Below, piece by piece: positions 26,157 through 37,000 of a DNA stretch of 64,000 nucleotides. This DNA is from Nepenthes gracilis. Lineage: Eukaryota > Streptophyta > Magnoliopsida > Caryophyllales > Nepenthaceae. The notes beneath the pieces were generated by a model. It saw nothing but the letters and a program-made list of their open reading frames with translations, made no database searches and was not told where the DNA came from. Position numbers and translations under genes: made by a program. The number at the start of each line of letters is the position of its first letter. Within the stretch, counting starts at the first letter, position 1. The DNA is taken from positions 3,563,973 to 3,627,972 of the forward strand of contig BSYO01000011.1 in NCBI GenBank assembly GCA_033239525.1. The letters run 5' to 3'.

Positions 26157-26470
26157 TTGACCGGTTTTAAGAAATGTTGACCGACGTCGAGATGTTGACC
26201 ATTGTCAAGATGTTGATCGGTGTCATAATGTTGATTGGCGTCAAAATATTGACCAGCGTCAAGACGTTGACCGGAAGGTTGACCGGAAGGTTGACCGAAG
26301 GGTTGACCGATTTTTAGAAATATTGACCGACCTTAAATAAGAGAAAAGAAATATTGGCTGGCTTTGAATAAAAGTTGGCCAGATTAGAGTAATAAGCGTT
26401 GACCGAAAAAGTTGACCAATAGAAAGGTTGGCCGATTTTGAAGAAAATATTGACCAGCTAGAATTGACTA
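26157..26470 (+). promoter_or_regulatory. Cluster of W-box-like TTGACC motifs in the solo LTR
   Basis: About a dozen TTGACC or TTGACT words plus variants (TTGATC, TTGATT, TTGGCC) occur on the + strand within about 310 bases, some 240-550 bases upstream of a TATA-like box at about 26711. TTGAC[C/T] is the core bound by WRKY transcription factors. The array looks like a degenerate tandem repeat of units 16-25 bases long. Confidence 0.6.
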
Positions 26471-26825
26471 CCGAATTTAAAAATTTCGACCAGGATAAAT
26501 TAAAGGTAAAACTAAAGGCAAGGGCCAACTTTGTTATTTAGACGGTCAGATTCCAACTAGATCCAAATATAATCAGAGCAAGTGAATTACTCCGTTGACT
26601 TTCCAGATAAAAGTACCAAGGAGGTAACTTACCTCACTCATTCCTACCTAACCCCTGAAGAGAAGTACCAAGTAGATAACCCACTCCACTTACTCCATCT
26701 AATCTCTCCTCTTTATATACTGAGTTCAAATTGAGGGGCGGGTGTGAAATTTCTGGCGAAAAAGAAGGGTAAGGAGTGAAGAACGAGAAAAAGCTTCAAG
26801 TCAGCTGGAGTGGGCAGTCAATAGT

Positions 26826-27070
26826 AAGGCAAGTGTACATTTCCTTTTTAAATCCACATTTTAAGAATATTTCTAAGGCAAGTGTACCTTTCTATTTTAA
26901 ACCCAGATTTTAAGAATATTTCCAAGGCAAGTGTACATTTCCTTTTTAAACCTAGATTTTAAGAATATTTCTAAGGTAAGTGTACCTTTCCTTTTTAAAT
27001 CCAAATTTTAAGAATATTTCTAAGGCAAGTGTACTCCACCTTTTAAATTCAGATTTTAAGTACACTTCTG
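26826..27070 (+). repeat. 49-bp tandem repeat, five units
   Basis: AAGGYAAGTGTAC starts at 26826, 26875, 26924, 26973 and 27022, an exact 49-base period, each followed by a TTTTAAGAATATTTC-like tail. It lies downstream of the putative TATA box in the 25996-28391 LTR, so it would be in the leader of an LTR transcript. Confidence 0.9.
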
Positions 27071-30000
27071 TTTTCAAGTTCTGATTTTAAGAAAAATTAC
27101 AAGTTTTCTCTTCAGATTTAAATATTTCAGTACATAGTATATCAAATTTACCGTTTTAATTACCGCTTGATAAGCTGTATCTTTGATGTCATACTTGCTG
27201 TACGATCGGATTGAAAATATGATTTTAATTTCATGGTTAATTCAAGCTTTTTGTTTTCTACATTTCTCTTTCGGCTCAACTTATGATTGAATTTGAATTG
27301 TATAAAAATGGAGAAGTAAATCGGCTTTGAGTCATAATGTTATAATAAAGAATTATTGACCGGAATGTGATTTATGGATTTGAAATCGGTTTCATGTCAA
27401 CTATAAGTCTTTATACTTGATCGGAATAAGAAAAAAATGAATTTGAAATTGGCTTGCAATATGACGACCGAAAGTTTTGTGCCCGTCCGAGATGTGAACT
27501 AAAGAAAAAGTGAACCGGCCCTATGACAAGATAAACAAGATCAGACTTTAGTACTGGGAGATAAAATTCTCTAGCATACCTTAGAACGTTATGGTGGTAA
27601 TTGAGGATAGCGAAAGGGAGCCGTCCTTGGGGCTTTGTACAAGGAGAAAGTGAGAGCCGTCCTCGAGACTTTATATAAGGATGTATTACCGTGATTATGA
27701 GGAGATGTGCACAATTTATTCTCGATTATTGCCCCCTCCACTAGTAATGTCTTTTACTGATAAAAAAAGGGAGAAATTTCTATAATAAGACTAAATTTGT
27801 TTTCTGTCCAGATTTTTAGAATTGACTGCTTCGACTTTCTTGATTACTTTTGCGTTATGTATCTATCATGATTCGGTCAACTGTTACTTTTTAATATTCA
27901 TACTGCATATGTATCTGTATCCGCCTTACAGTATAAATGCTTTACGAAAAATTTGCGTGTACTTTGTTGAGTTTCGGTCACTAGTTTCTGGTTTTTCCCT
28001 CCAGATAAAATTATAGAACTCGTGCTTGACGAGATGAAGTGACTAGAGCTCCGCCTAAATGATTTTAAGGACTCGGAAGCATATTTTGGAATTACCACGG
28101 AAGAAGTAATTTTGTTGTAATGATCTGATTGAAATATATGAATTTTTGTAATTGGTCCTTTATGGTTATGTATGCATAAATGAGTTTTATGGGTATGAAT
28201 GTGAATATTTCGGCAGGTTATTAGATTGGCTTCCGTTACGTATTTTATGGATATTCCGTATGGGTCCTAGATGGTATTTGTGATCCTGTGATTGGGAGAC
28301 ACGACCGGTCCGGACCAGATCACTGAAACTTTGGTGTCAGTTTCGGGAGGTCGTTGGTAGAATACAAAAAAAAAAAATCCGTTCCATCACAAAATCGAAG
28401 CTGACAAATCGAGAGAAAGAAGGACGGTTAGCTATTTCAACCGCTCGGCAGGAGAAGGAGGCGGCATCGCAAGAAGATCGGTCGACCGTTTCTCCCTCTG
28501 TCCTCTCCTTCTTATTCGTTCCATTCTTCCCCACTTCTTTGTTATTATTATTATCATTATCATTATTATTATTATTATAAATCCTCCCCCTTTTTTTATA
28601 TTAAATTTAAAAATGTCCGAAATGTCACATCTTTTTTCTGGGGGTCCGAGAGACTTGGGCTCTTTTCACTGCTTGGGGCAACATGGATGCAGACCCTTCT
28701 GCAGGGGAGAGGGAGGTTGCCCAGGAGGCTGTGAACTTAGTGCGGGCCAACCTTAGCACCTTCAATGAAAATAAAAGAAATATCTGATTATTTCCCGGGA
28801 ACTTGGAGAGGGCCAGATGGGGGTGCCAGGACGAGGACCCTGGCGTCCCTGCCACTGCTGTTGCTGCTTCTGAGAAGAAGAAGAAGAAAAAGCTGAAGAA
28901 GAGAGAGGTCTCTGAGGATTGAGGAGCTGTCTGAGCGGTCACAAAAGAGTGAACGATCCGAGACTTCAAAATGGCCGGTGACTATTGTAGAGTACTCCTC
29001 ATTCGATGATGACGATGCTGTGATTGTGCCTCTTGTGAGGAGGCTGAGGATTTCGGTGGCGTAGCCAGTCGGAGAGACTGAAGGTCTTGGGCCTTTAACT
29101 TTTGTCAAGTCCTCTAGTTAGCCTTCTGAATCTGCTTGCCAGTCCACGGATCTCCCTGCTATCCAACCTCCCATTGATGAGCGAATTCTTGACATTCGTT
29201 CTGAGTTCATTGGTGAGGTCTTAGATTGGATTGATAATCCATCCGAGGACATCAGTGTGGGACATGCAGTGAGGGAGACTGAGGCGACTCAGGCCGAGGA
29301 AGTGGTGATGATGACAATGGTGATAATTGTTGATGCTAATGAGGTCAAGGAGAGTCGAGCTGCGGAGACTGCTGAGCCCCCGTGCCTTGTAATCCAACTT
29401 TTCAGGCCCAATGATGACTCGTCAGTGGCTCGTGAGGAACCTCTTATTGAGTAATGTGCAGGGACTTCACGTTCACCTGAAGCCCAACCTGGGGCTAAGG
29501 ATCATGCTGAAGCGACTGAGCCCCCAGTCTTAGATGTTGCTACTTTTGCGCCCGAGGTCAGGGTTGAGATTTCTGCAGTGCAGGAGGCTGCAGCCGAGAG
29601 GTCCAAGGAACCTGAGGTCCCCAGAGATGAGAGCACTTCAAGGAGCTCTTTTGTGGCTAAGGTACTTTCTCGTATTGCTCGACTTTGTTTTCTCTAGTCT
29701 ATGTCTCACTGACCCGCATTGATTTTCGCAGTTTCAGGAGATGGCCGATGGTCTTGGCACAATCATTACTGAAACTGCCCAAGCATACACAGAATTGAAA
29801 GCTTCTAGGGCCCTTGCTGAGACAATAAATGCTTGGAGGTTGAGCTTGCTGAGGCCAAGGGGAAGATTGTATCTTTTGAAGGTACATTAAAGTTTCAGCA
29901 AGTTCAGTATAAACTACTGAGGGACAAGAACCTCCAGCTGGAGGAAGTGTTGAGAACTTCAGTGAGGGCCGTTGACATTACTCCAGCGTTGGAGGGTAAG

Positions 30001-30300
30001 TACTGGGATGGCATCAACTTGTGCCGTTGAGGGATGAGGTTGCCGAGTTCTTGGTTTCCTATAGCTGCCTTTGATCCTCGGAATGCCAATGCTACCTGTG
30101 CGGATGACTTGTACGGCCTTCTAGGAAGGAATTGGCCTCTCAGCCCTTCTATATCTGGACCACAAGTTACTCCGAGAACCCTGGGCAGCCAGGATCTTCG
30201 AAGCAAACGGAGCCCCTTGGTCCTGGAGAATAGCAGCAGTAAGGCACTTCTCCCCAATCAGGACCCTCCGAGGGCTGACTGTACATTCGTTGGGTTGTAA

Positions 30301-31441
30301 AGTTTTTCTTCTTTTTTTTTTTTATGTATATGTATATTGTTGTACACGTATTATTTTTGTGAATAAAATTCACATTGTTTAAGTGCAAATGCTTGGTTTG
30401 TCTTACTCGGACTATTGGAGTGTTTTGTTCTTTAATGACATGTTTTTTAAAGAAACTTAGTCTTATATTGGCATAATGTCTGAACTGTCCAACCGTCTCA
30501 AGTTGAAGATGCTACCTCTAGGGTCGTCGTATGCTTACTACTTTAAACCCCCTAAGTTTTGAGTTGAACCTCTAGGATGGTTTGGCACCGTAGTCAAGTT
30601 TTAGTTCGACATCTTGGGCTGCTCGGATACGATCGAGTTTTGAGTACAATCTCTTGGGCCGCTTGAGTATAGCTATATTTTGAGTACTACTTCTTGAGTT
30701 GCTCGGATATAACCGAGGTTTGGGACAAGTGAAAAGTTGCTTTCACTTGATTTAGGGGCAGTTTAAGTCTTATTGATCAACGAGATGTGATACAATCATT
30801 CCATAAAATGCAAGACAATGAACAAGTTAAAATGAATATTATTATATCGATGAAATGTATTACAAGCATTCCCAAAGATGCATTTTGTCGTACCTGGGCG
30901 TCCACGCATACATTTGCTGAGATGTTTTTAGGGACGAGCGCCTAAGTTCTCGAACCTCTTAGGCCAATTTAACTTCTCGGACAGAATTGGCTCCTTAGGC
31001 CTCTCAGGATGTGGACTATTGTCCTCGGGCCTCTTAGGCTAATTTGGGTTTTTGGCCAAATTAGCCTCTCGGACCTCTTAGGGCGTAGATCCAAATCCTT
31101 GGGTCTCTGGTGCCAATTTTATTCTCTGGGTTAAACCAGCCTTACGGGTCTCTTAGGCTTAAGTCTTCGATCAATTTACCTGACTGTAGCCGTCCTTGGC
31201 TGCTTCCCGTTAGAATGCAGTTCTTTGTAGCTTTGCCAAGCTTTAAACTTCCTCGAGCATGCCTAGACTTTCATGAAGATTTTGCGTGTTGTCGCCCGTG
31301 CTGGTTCAGGGGATATCATGTTTGTGACATTCCCTCTCTTGGCTAGTATGCTTCACCGCCTCCTGCTGATTCGAAAATCTGTTCGAGTTGTTGTAGAAAA
31401 TGGTTGTGGCAACCCTATTTGATCAGCCTTTCGATCTCTGC
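30301..31441 (-). other. Retrotransposon internal region with an LTR-like fragment
   Basis: No coding domain was recognised. About 30930-31140 resembles the LTR segments near 22040-22200 and 33330-33480, sharing the order CTCTTAGGCTAATTTGGG-like, CTCTCGGACC, then GTAGATCCA..TCCTTGGGTCT. It may be the relic of a related element or of a rearranged LTR copy. A T-run (about 30311-30323) follows the end of the antisense ORF. Confidence 0.5.
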
Positions 31442-32269
31442 CTATAGCGTCCGGTAGCTTTCAGTATCGTGACCTCGGCGATGATGATAATAGCAGTACT
31501 TTTTCTGATAACCCCTATCTGGGTTCTTTAACGCCTTTGGCCATTTCAGGAATTCTCCATCCTGGATCTGTCTTAGAAAATTGGTGTGCAACACGTTCAA
31601 GGGAGTTAGGTTCGAAGGCTTGGACTTCCTTTGAACAACCTGTTTATGCTTGTACTGCTTTGACCGTCCTCGGGACTCTAGATGGTTCCCATTCTTTATT
31701 TTTCCTTCCACCATCCTTGGGCGGGAATCATTTTCACCTTTTGGCTTCTTTGTTTCGCTGGTCTCTCCTCCAAAGACCCATTTATAGATCTTTTTAAGTT
31801 TTTTCTTTGTTTGGGGTCGAGTCGTGGCTTTCTTTTCATTGAGGTAATCCCTCAACTTGTAAGAAGCCTACGTAGCTTTTAGCCCTGCACGACTCTTTTC
31901 TTTTGGAGGAATTTCTCTGCAAAAGGATTCTTCCTGGAAGGTGATCTCTTGATTGCAGCGAGAGTGATGAGGATTTGGCCTTTCTGGGCTAACTTCTTGG
32001 ATTCGAGGACCCAAGCGACCTTCAAGTTGCCGTGGGACTTTGTTGTTCAAGGCAGTTTGTGTCTCTAGGTCCTGCAGCTGGCTAACTTGCTTCTTGGGAT
32101 TTTTTTTTTCCTTTCTCTGAGACGTCGAAGTTTGGGATACTTTTAGTGGCGCTCCCTTTGATTGGTCGTCAAGTTTCGTGCATAGAGTTTGGATAGCTCT
32201 AGAGAGGTTGTCCACTTTCACCACCAATGCCTTGGGCGGAGCACTGGTTTGTGCCCGTTTGTTCATCAT
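31442..32269 (-). pseudogene. Degenerate gag of the Tat-like element
   Basis: Two minus-strand open stretches follow the primer-binding site: 32269-31868 (133 codons; Lys/Gln/Ser-rich) and, in another frame, 31855-31442 (137 codons). The second contains LTPLNVLHTNFLRQI and ends near YCYYHHRRGHDTE, the position of the usual Tat gag motif of the CRFHRDHGHDT type, but with the first Cys kept and later ones changed. The conserved central gag region seems to be missing and the two parts are out of frame. This would have been the capsid-forming protein; here it is a remnant. Confidence 0.72.
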
Positions 32270-32320
32270 CTCTGTGTAAGGGATTGAGTGTTGAAAAGAA
32301 ACGCTGGACTTTTTGTCGTT

Positions 32321-32336
32321 CCACAGATGGTGCCAA
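32321..32336 (-). other. Primer-binding site of the Tat-like element
   Basis: On the minus strand it reads TTGGCACCATCTGTGG immediately after the LTR end ACGTAACA. It is a close variant of the TGGCGCC-type sites common in plant Ty3/gypsy elements. It fixes the element's orientation. Confidence 0.75.
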
Positions 32337-33539
32337 TGTTACGTTTTGGAATTCCGGCCAGCATACGGACGAAGATCCGGATGGTTCCATCTAACTTCGA
32401 TGCGCACTCGAATAGAATCTGGGGAACACAAAATATAAGGTGAAATTTATTAGGATGATTAATGTGGATTAGGAGGTGAGGTGAGAGGGAAAGAGAGCGA
32501 TAATGCACGATGTTTTATGTCGAAAATCCTTTTTTGAATAAGAGAAAAAAATCAAGAGACTTTAGGTCCGAGAACGTTTTCACTATCTTTGAACAAATTA
32601 CAAGTGTTCAATTTTACAAATGAGGAGCAGCTTAAAACTGTTAGGAAATCCTGTCCCTTTCTTTGCTCTTGCTCTCTCTTAGGTGATACTCGGAGTATAC
32701 ATGCAAAATGCCAGCAGTTCGATCCCTTTTTCAGGCGTTTAAATGAGGTATTTATAGTGGGGGATCTACTCTTGAGATGAGCCCACGTGGCGCTGACGTG
32801 TGCAGGAAAGTCAGCCACCAACTCCACAAATTCAGCTCACAGTGTTAGGGTGGTTGTGTGCATGCAAGTCTAATGTGACATCACTTCTGCATGTGCTCTT
32901 GAGGTCATCATTCTCTGTGCAGATGACGTGTTTCAGAGATTGCGTATTCCTTGATAAGAGTGAAATATTTGAGTTGGTGCTCTCGGTCATCCTAGGTTTC
33001 TTTCCTTGAAATGCCATTGTTGGAGAGTTGACATAGTCATCGTCTTTGACAAAGGATTTTGGCCTTCGTCAAGTTCGCAGACTCTTGAAGTTAGACGTTC
33101 TCTGACTCCAATTGGTAGCTTAGCCTGTGAGAAGTCCTTGGGCTCTCAAAGCTGTATCATTAGCTTTATATCCTCGGAGTTTTATTGGAGGCATTGGTCT
33201 TTCATGGTGTTTTCGGGATTTTATTAGAGACATTGGTCTTTCATGGTATCATCGGGACTTTATTGGAGATATTGGTCTTTCATGGTGTCCTCGGACCTTC
33301 TGGGCTAAGTTAGTCTCTCGGACTATTTTAATAATTTGGCTTCTCAAAACGTTGGCCCTTAATCCTTGGGTCTCCTGGAATGTGGACCATTACCCCCGGG
33401 TCTCTTGGGCTAATCTAGGCTCTTAGCCAAACCAGCCTCTCGGACCTTGTGGAACGTAGATCCATTTCTTTGGTTTTCTTGGAACGTGAGCTTAATTTTT
33501 TGCTCGTTCTTTCTGGGCCCTAGTTATTTGGAATCATCA
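32337..33539 (-). repeat. 5' LTR of the Tat-like element (right copy)
   Basis: 1203 bases, starting TGTTACGTTTTGG and ending GGAATCATCA on the + strand, followed by ATGAG. It has three units of a 39-bp repeat (about 33175-33291; units contain TTTATTGGAG and CATTGGTCTTTCATGG). It is uninterrupted where the left LTR holds a MITE. Its promoter-side end points towards SEC, about 0.49 kb from the SEC start codon. Confidence 0.87.
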
Positions 33540-33544
33540 ATGAG

Positions 33545-34024
33545 CTAAAAATGTTTTTTTTTTTTAATTATTATGCATAAAATTCATTGGAAAATGTTTT
33601 ATTGATTTTAATTTTTTTATTTAATAATTAATGAAAAAGAATTTCCCCCCTTCTACGCAAGGACAAATATCACAATTTGGGCCGACTCAGCCGATTCCAG
33701 CGCGTGCTGGTGAAACGCCACTTGAGGACAAACTAACAGCCGAATCGATCTATTCCCTTTCCACGTTAACGGCTTGGATTGCTTCTCACTTCACATGAGG
33801 AACCTCCATTAATTCCTCTGAACTCTCTCGTTGTCAGAATCCATAGTCTCAAGAGAGACATAGAGAGGAGCGAGGAAGAAAAAGATTCCGGCAGCTAAAA
33901 TTTTCAGGGTTTTGCCGGAGATCATCGGATTCTCTGATGGTTTTTTCTTCCGGAAGATTGTAGTGTGTGTATGGGTGTTTGTGTGTCGTGATTCAGAAGA
34001 GCTGATCTTTTAGGGTTTCCGAAG
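33545..34024 (+). promoter_or_regulatory. SEC: SEC promoter and 5' UTR region
   Basis: The only sequence between the retrotransposon target duplication and the SEC start codon. 33545-33640 is AT-rich. From about 33660 the composition becomes that of a gene start, with CT/GA-rich leader-like sequence (GAGAGACATAGAGAGGAGCG near 33855). No convincing TATA box was seen. No ATG in the immediate leader competes strongly with the start at 34025. Confidence 0.55.
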
Positions 34025-37000
34025 ATGATCTCGCTGCAAAACAATGCGCGGCAGCATAACTTGCAGCTGTCGAATTCCGTCAGCTTTGGATCGGTTGATC
34101 TGAAGTCTGAGGTTTCGTTGAAGTCGAAGCATTTGAAAGGCGCCGAGTCCCGTGAAGGTTTGTTTTATCGCCATAAAATATGTTTGCCGTATTATTATTG
34201 CTTTCTCTCATGAAGCTTAGGTTTTTGCCTTCATTTCCGTGACTTTATTCGATTTTACACCGTATTCATCAAACCGTGTAGAAAAGTGATGAACTTTGAA
34301 TACGAACTGTGTAGTATGTGTTTAACTGTCTTTTTAGACCTATGTCTGCTCATATTTCTGTTCGGCTGATGATTGTTCTGTATTTACTTTCCTGACTTTA
34401 ATTTGTTTCCTTGTCGTTGGAATGATTGCTTGACGCCCACTTAGTCTGTGTGGAGTCTGTACACGTCTGAAGGGTTTCAAATCTTGGTATAGTCCCGATA
34501 TGATCAATCATTGGCAATTTGTTGCGTGTTGTTAGCCTGATAATACTAAAAATCATGACAGGCTAGAGTATTCCATCTTATCGATTGTATTGCAGGAGAC
34601 TTGGTCTGACTGCTGTAGAACCCGTGTCTATTGTGACATAACAGCTGTCGATTCATTTAGATATGGATTTTTAAGTTCCGAGAACAAACTGTTTTTCTTT
34701 TCCAGGTTTTGGTGTTGATTGTAGCGCTTCCTATCTTTCTGTCTCTCCCATAATGCAGTTTATTCTTCTAAAAAAGTACAAGTTGATAATCTCTTCCTTG
34801 CTTTGATCTCTGGGCTTGTTGGTGGGCATTGATGTGATCTGATATAATAGGGTGGACTACTGACAATGCACTTTGTGTTTTGGCTTTGTAGAAGAAGACA
34901 TGCTTTTGGCCCTTGCTCATCAGATGTACAGAGCTGGCAACTATAAGCAAGCACTAGAGCACAGCAATGCTATATGTGAGAGAAATCCATTACGCACAGA
35001 TAATCTTCTTCTCCTGGGTGCCATATATTATCAGGTTGTAATTCTTCCCTCTATATATTGCCATGCAGCTGAGGGTTTTTTTAATAGGCCAAAGTAAAAC
35101 TTCTCTTTGTAATTATGACATTTCATTCTGGAATGTCTTTCTCATGCATCTGTTGCTTCCTTTCAGCTGCATGATTTTGATATGTGCATCGCTAAGAATG
35201 AGGAAGCTATACGAATTGAGCCACAGTTTGCGGAGTGCTTTGGAAACATGGCAAATGCATGGAAGGTGATTACCATGAGTTTATTTGAATGCATTTGAAT
35301 ATTGTCTATTAATTTTTTTTTTTATAGAATGGAGCTCAAATTTTCTTCCTTCAACAGGAGAAAGGAAATGTTGACCTTGCAATTCGCTACTATTTGATTG
35401 CTATTGAGGTATGTTGCATTTTCATAGTTGAATACCACAGTTTTACTACACTCAAGTTTCAGATATTTAACAGGAAAATTAATGATACTTATGTAAGTGT
35501 ATTGTGAATGTTTAGTGGTGCTTGTGTTATTTAACATGTTTCCTTGTGTGTCTTTTGTTATCTTGTTCCGTCAATGCTGGTTCAATTTTCCTTTCAAGCA
35601 TCATGCTCAAATCATAGAGTATCTTTCATGGATGTGTAAGCTGAGTGAGGTTCAAAGAGGTTAATTGGGTGACTAGCTCACTCTACCTCTCTCTGCCTCC
35701 GTCAGACAATAAAAGAAAAACAGAGTGGCTGGAAATTTGGACTTTCCTGTCTTTCCTTAATGGACTAGCAAGGTATTGAAATCCAAGTAGTACAGGGTTG
35801 ATGTGTGTAGCTTTTCCTTGGCTTCTCAATTACACAATGAGAGTAGGGTTGGGGGGCCACTTTAGTAAGGTTTGCACTTTTGGTGTGGGATTGCTGTGAA
35901 AAGTCAAGGGAGGGGATGTCACAAAGGCAATAAAACCTATGGTCTCCTATTTTGACTATCCTTTTCTCATGCACTGCCTCATGAGGTTAAGAGGGATTTT
36001 CAACAGTACAAGCTGGTTGATTCATCAGTCGATTTTTTGCCAGATGCCTTAGCATATAATCTTCCCATCCTTTAGATGATACCTGAGACACTGAGGCGGC
36101 CTGCCATATTCAAAACTAGTTACTCTTCTCTTAGGTGAAATGTTCTGTATTGATTTGGTGGAATGACAAAATTTTGCTTGCTTATTGATGAGGAATTGTC
36201 TGATTTGGTAACTTAAATGCATAGGTATGTACTAATAGTTAGCATGCTTTGCTCTTCTGAGGATTGGAGCAAGCGTTAGTATGTCAAGCGTTAGTATGTC
36301 AAGCACAACTCTGCCACAAGCTCAATCTACATGGACTCCTAACTTGCAAATATTAGTCATTTACGGGTGTTCTTTGTTTAGCTTTAAGAATCTAGTGATG
36401 GTGTATTTTGTTTTCCTTGCATTACTTGCTTTAAATTCCTTGTTCTTTTGCTACGTGTATCTCACTGTTCAGACATGCATTAAATCTTTGCTTATGGTTT
36501 CTGATTATATTTTGTCTGCTATGCTTAAAAGTGCAGCTCCGACCGAATTTTGCTGATGCTTGGTCAAACTTAGCTAGTGCATACATGCGGAAAGGAAGAT
36601 TAGATGAGGCGGCCCAGTGTTGCCGCCAGGCGCTTGCACTAAATCCTCTCTTGGTCAGAATCTTATTTCACATTCCCAAGCTTTTTGTGATCTCTCTCAC
36701 ATTAATCTTTGTAATTGATGCAAATGAGCATACAATATTAACGAAGACAAATCTTGCTACATGGTGATCGCTATATGAATCTCCTTTGCTATTGTGCCAG
36801 ATATAATGTAACATCTTTTGAAAGTTGGAATGCAGTGAAATCCTTTGGTTTTGCTACCTTATTCACAGTCCTTTTACATGTACTCTTCACCTCCTGTTTC
36901 ATCTAACATCTATGAAATGCCCTCTCACTGTCATATGATTTTGCCTACGTTTCATGTCTATGAAAACATGTAATGATTGACTTAGGGTTTTGGATATAGA

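Larger units (their letters stand above)
25996..28391 (+). mobile_element. Nested Tekay-like solo LTR
   Basis: Starts TGTGAGATCCCG and ends CCATCACA; flanks AAATT (25991-25995) and AAATC (28392-28396) differ at one base. Length is 2396. A TATA-like TTTATATACT at about 26711 with downstream leader-like sequence supports plus orientation. It carries the TTGACC array (26150-26470) in the promoter-proximal part and a 49-bp tandem repeat after the TATA box. No coding region was recognised. If this call is right it lies inside the 23354-28629 LTR, and is younger than it. Confidence 0.68.
23354..28629 (-). mobile_element. Tekay-like solo LTR inserted in the antisense ORF (itself interrupted)
   Basis: Starts TGTGACGTCCCTG and ends GAAATGTCACA, with near-matching 5-bp flanks TCTTC (23349-23353) and TCTTT (28630-28634). 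Removing it restores a continuous reading phase in the host ORF. Without the nested 25996-28391 insert it is about 2880 bases, close to the 2.6-2.7 kb of the other solo LTRs here. The terminal words, and the TGTGACATTTCGGACA start when read from the right, suggest minus orientation. No internal coding domain was seen. Contents: 24841-24966 hairpin, AT-repeats at 24960-25020, CACACA-rich tract near 25170. Confidence 0.65.
22928..30300 (+). pseudogene. Antisense ORF of the Tat-like element (PF04195-like), broken and interrupted
   Basis: Reads opposite to the retrotransposon. The conserved N-terminal block lies at about 22941-23186 (motif IRIKYKIPESID, then HERAYSPSDG and a PVPPELYLII segment) and resembles the 'putative gypsy type transposon' family. 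A likely intron follows (about 23187-23308), then RWKDKFF at about 23332-23353. There a solo LTR cuts the frame; it resumes in phase at 28635 with a WGNMDADPSAGE stretch. Further exon-like pieces follow: a Lys-rich tract (~28880), an acidic region (29200-29450), and a coiled coil (29730-29990). Damage: the likely start ATG at 22928 is out of frame by one base at a run of five G (22937-22941), and stops are scattered after 28780. Not functional as it stands. Confidence 0.7.
20545..33539 (-). mobile_element. 13-kb Tat-like Ty3/gypsy LTR retrotransposon, pol-less, with nested insertions
   Basis: LTRs begin TGTTRCGTTTTGGAAT on the + strand and end in TCA (left 20545-22248, right 32337-33539). A perfect 5-bp target duplication, ATGAG, sits at 20540-20544 and 33540-33544. 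The primer-binding site (TTGGCACCATCTGTGG on the minus strand, 32321-32336) touches the right LTR, so the element reads right to left. A broken gag follows the primer site. An opposite-strand reading frame typical of Tat-lineage elements lies towards the 3' LTR. I find no protease, reverse transcriptase, RNase H or integrase. It lies between PTAC3 and SEC. Confidence 0.88.

Noticed and set aside
31110..31882. + strand frames over the gag region
   Set aside because: They are shadows of the minus-strand gag remnant, which has recognisable gag features and the right position after the primer site.
20545..33539. Host gene between PTAC3 and SEC encoded by the + strand frame at 22.9-30.3 kb
   Set aside because: The frame lies wholly inside an LTR element with target duplications, belongs to a transposon-associated family and is frameshifted and split by insertions.
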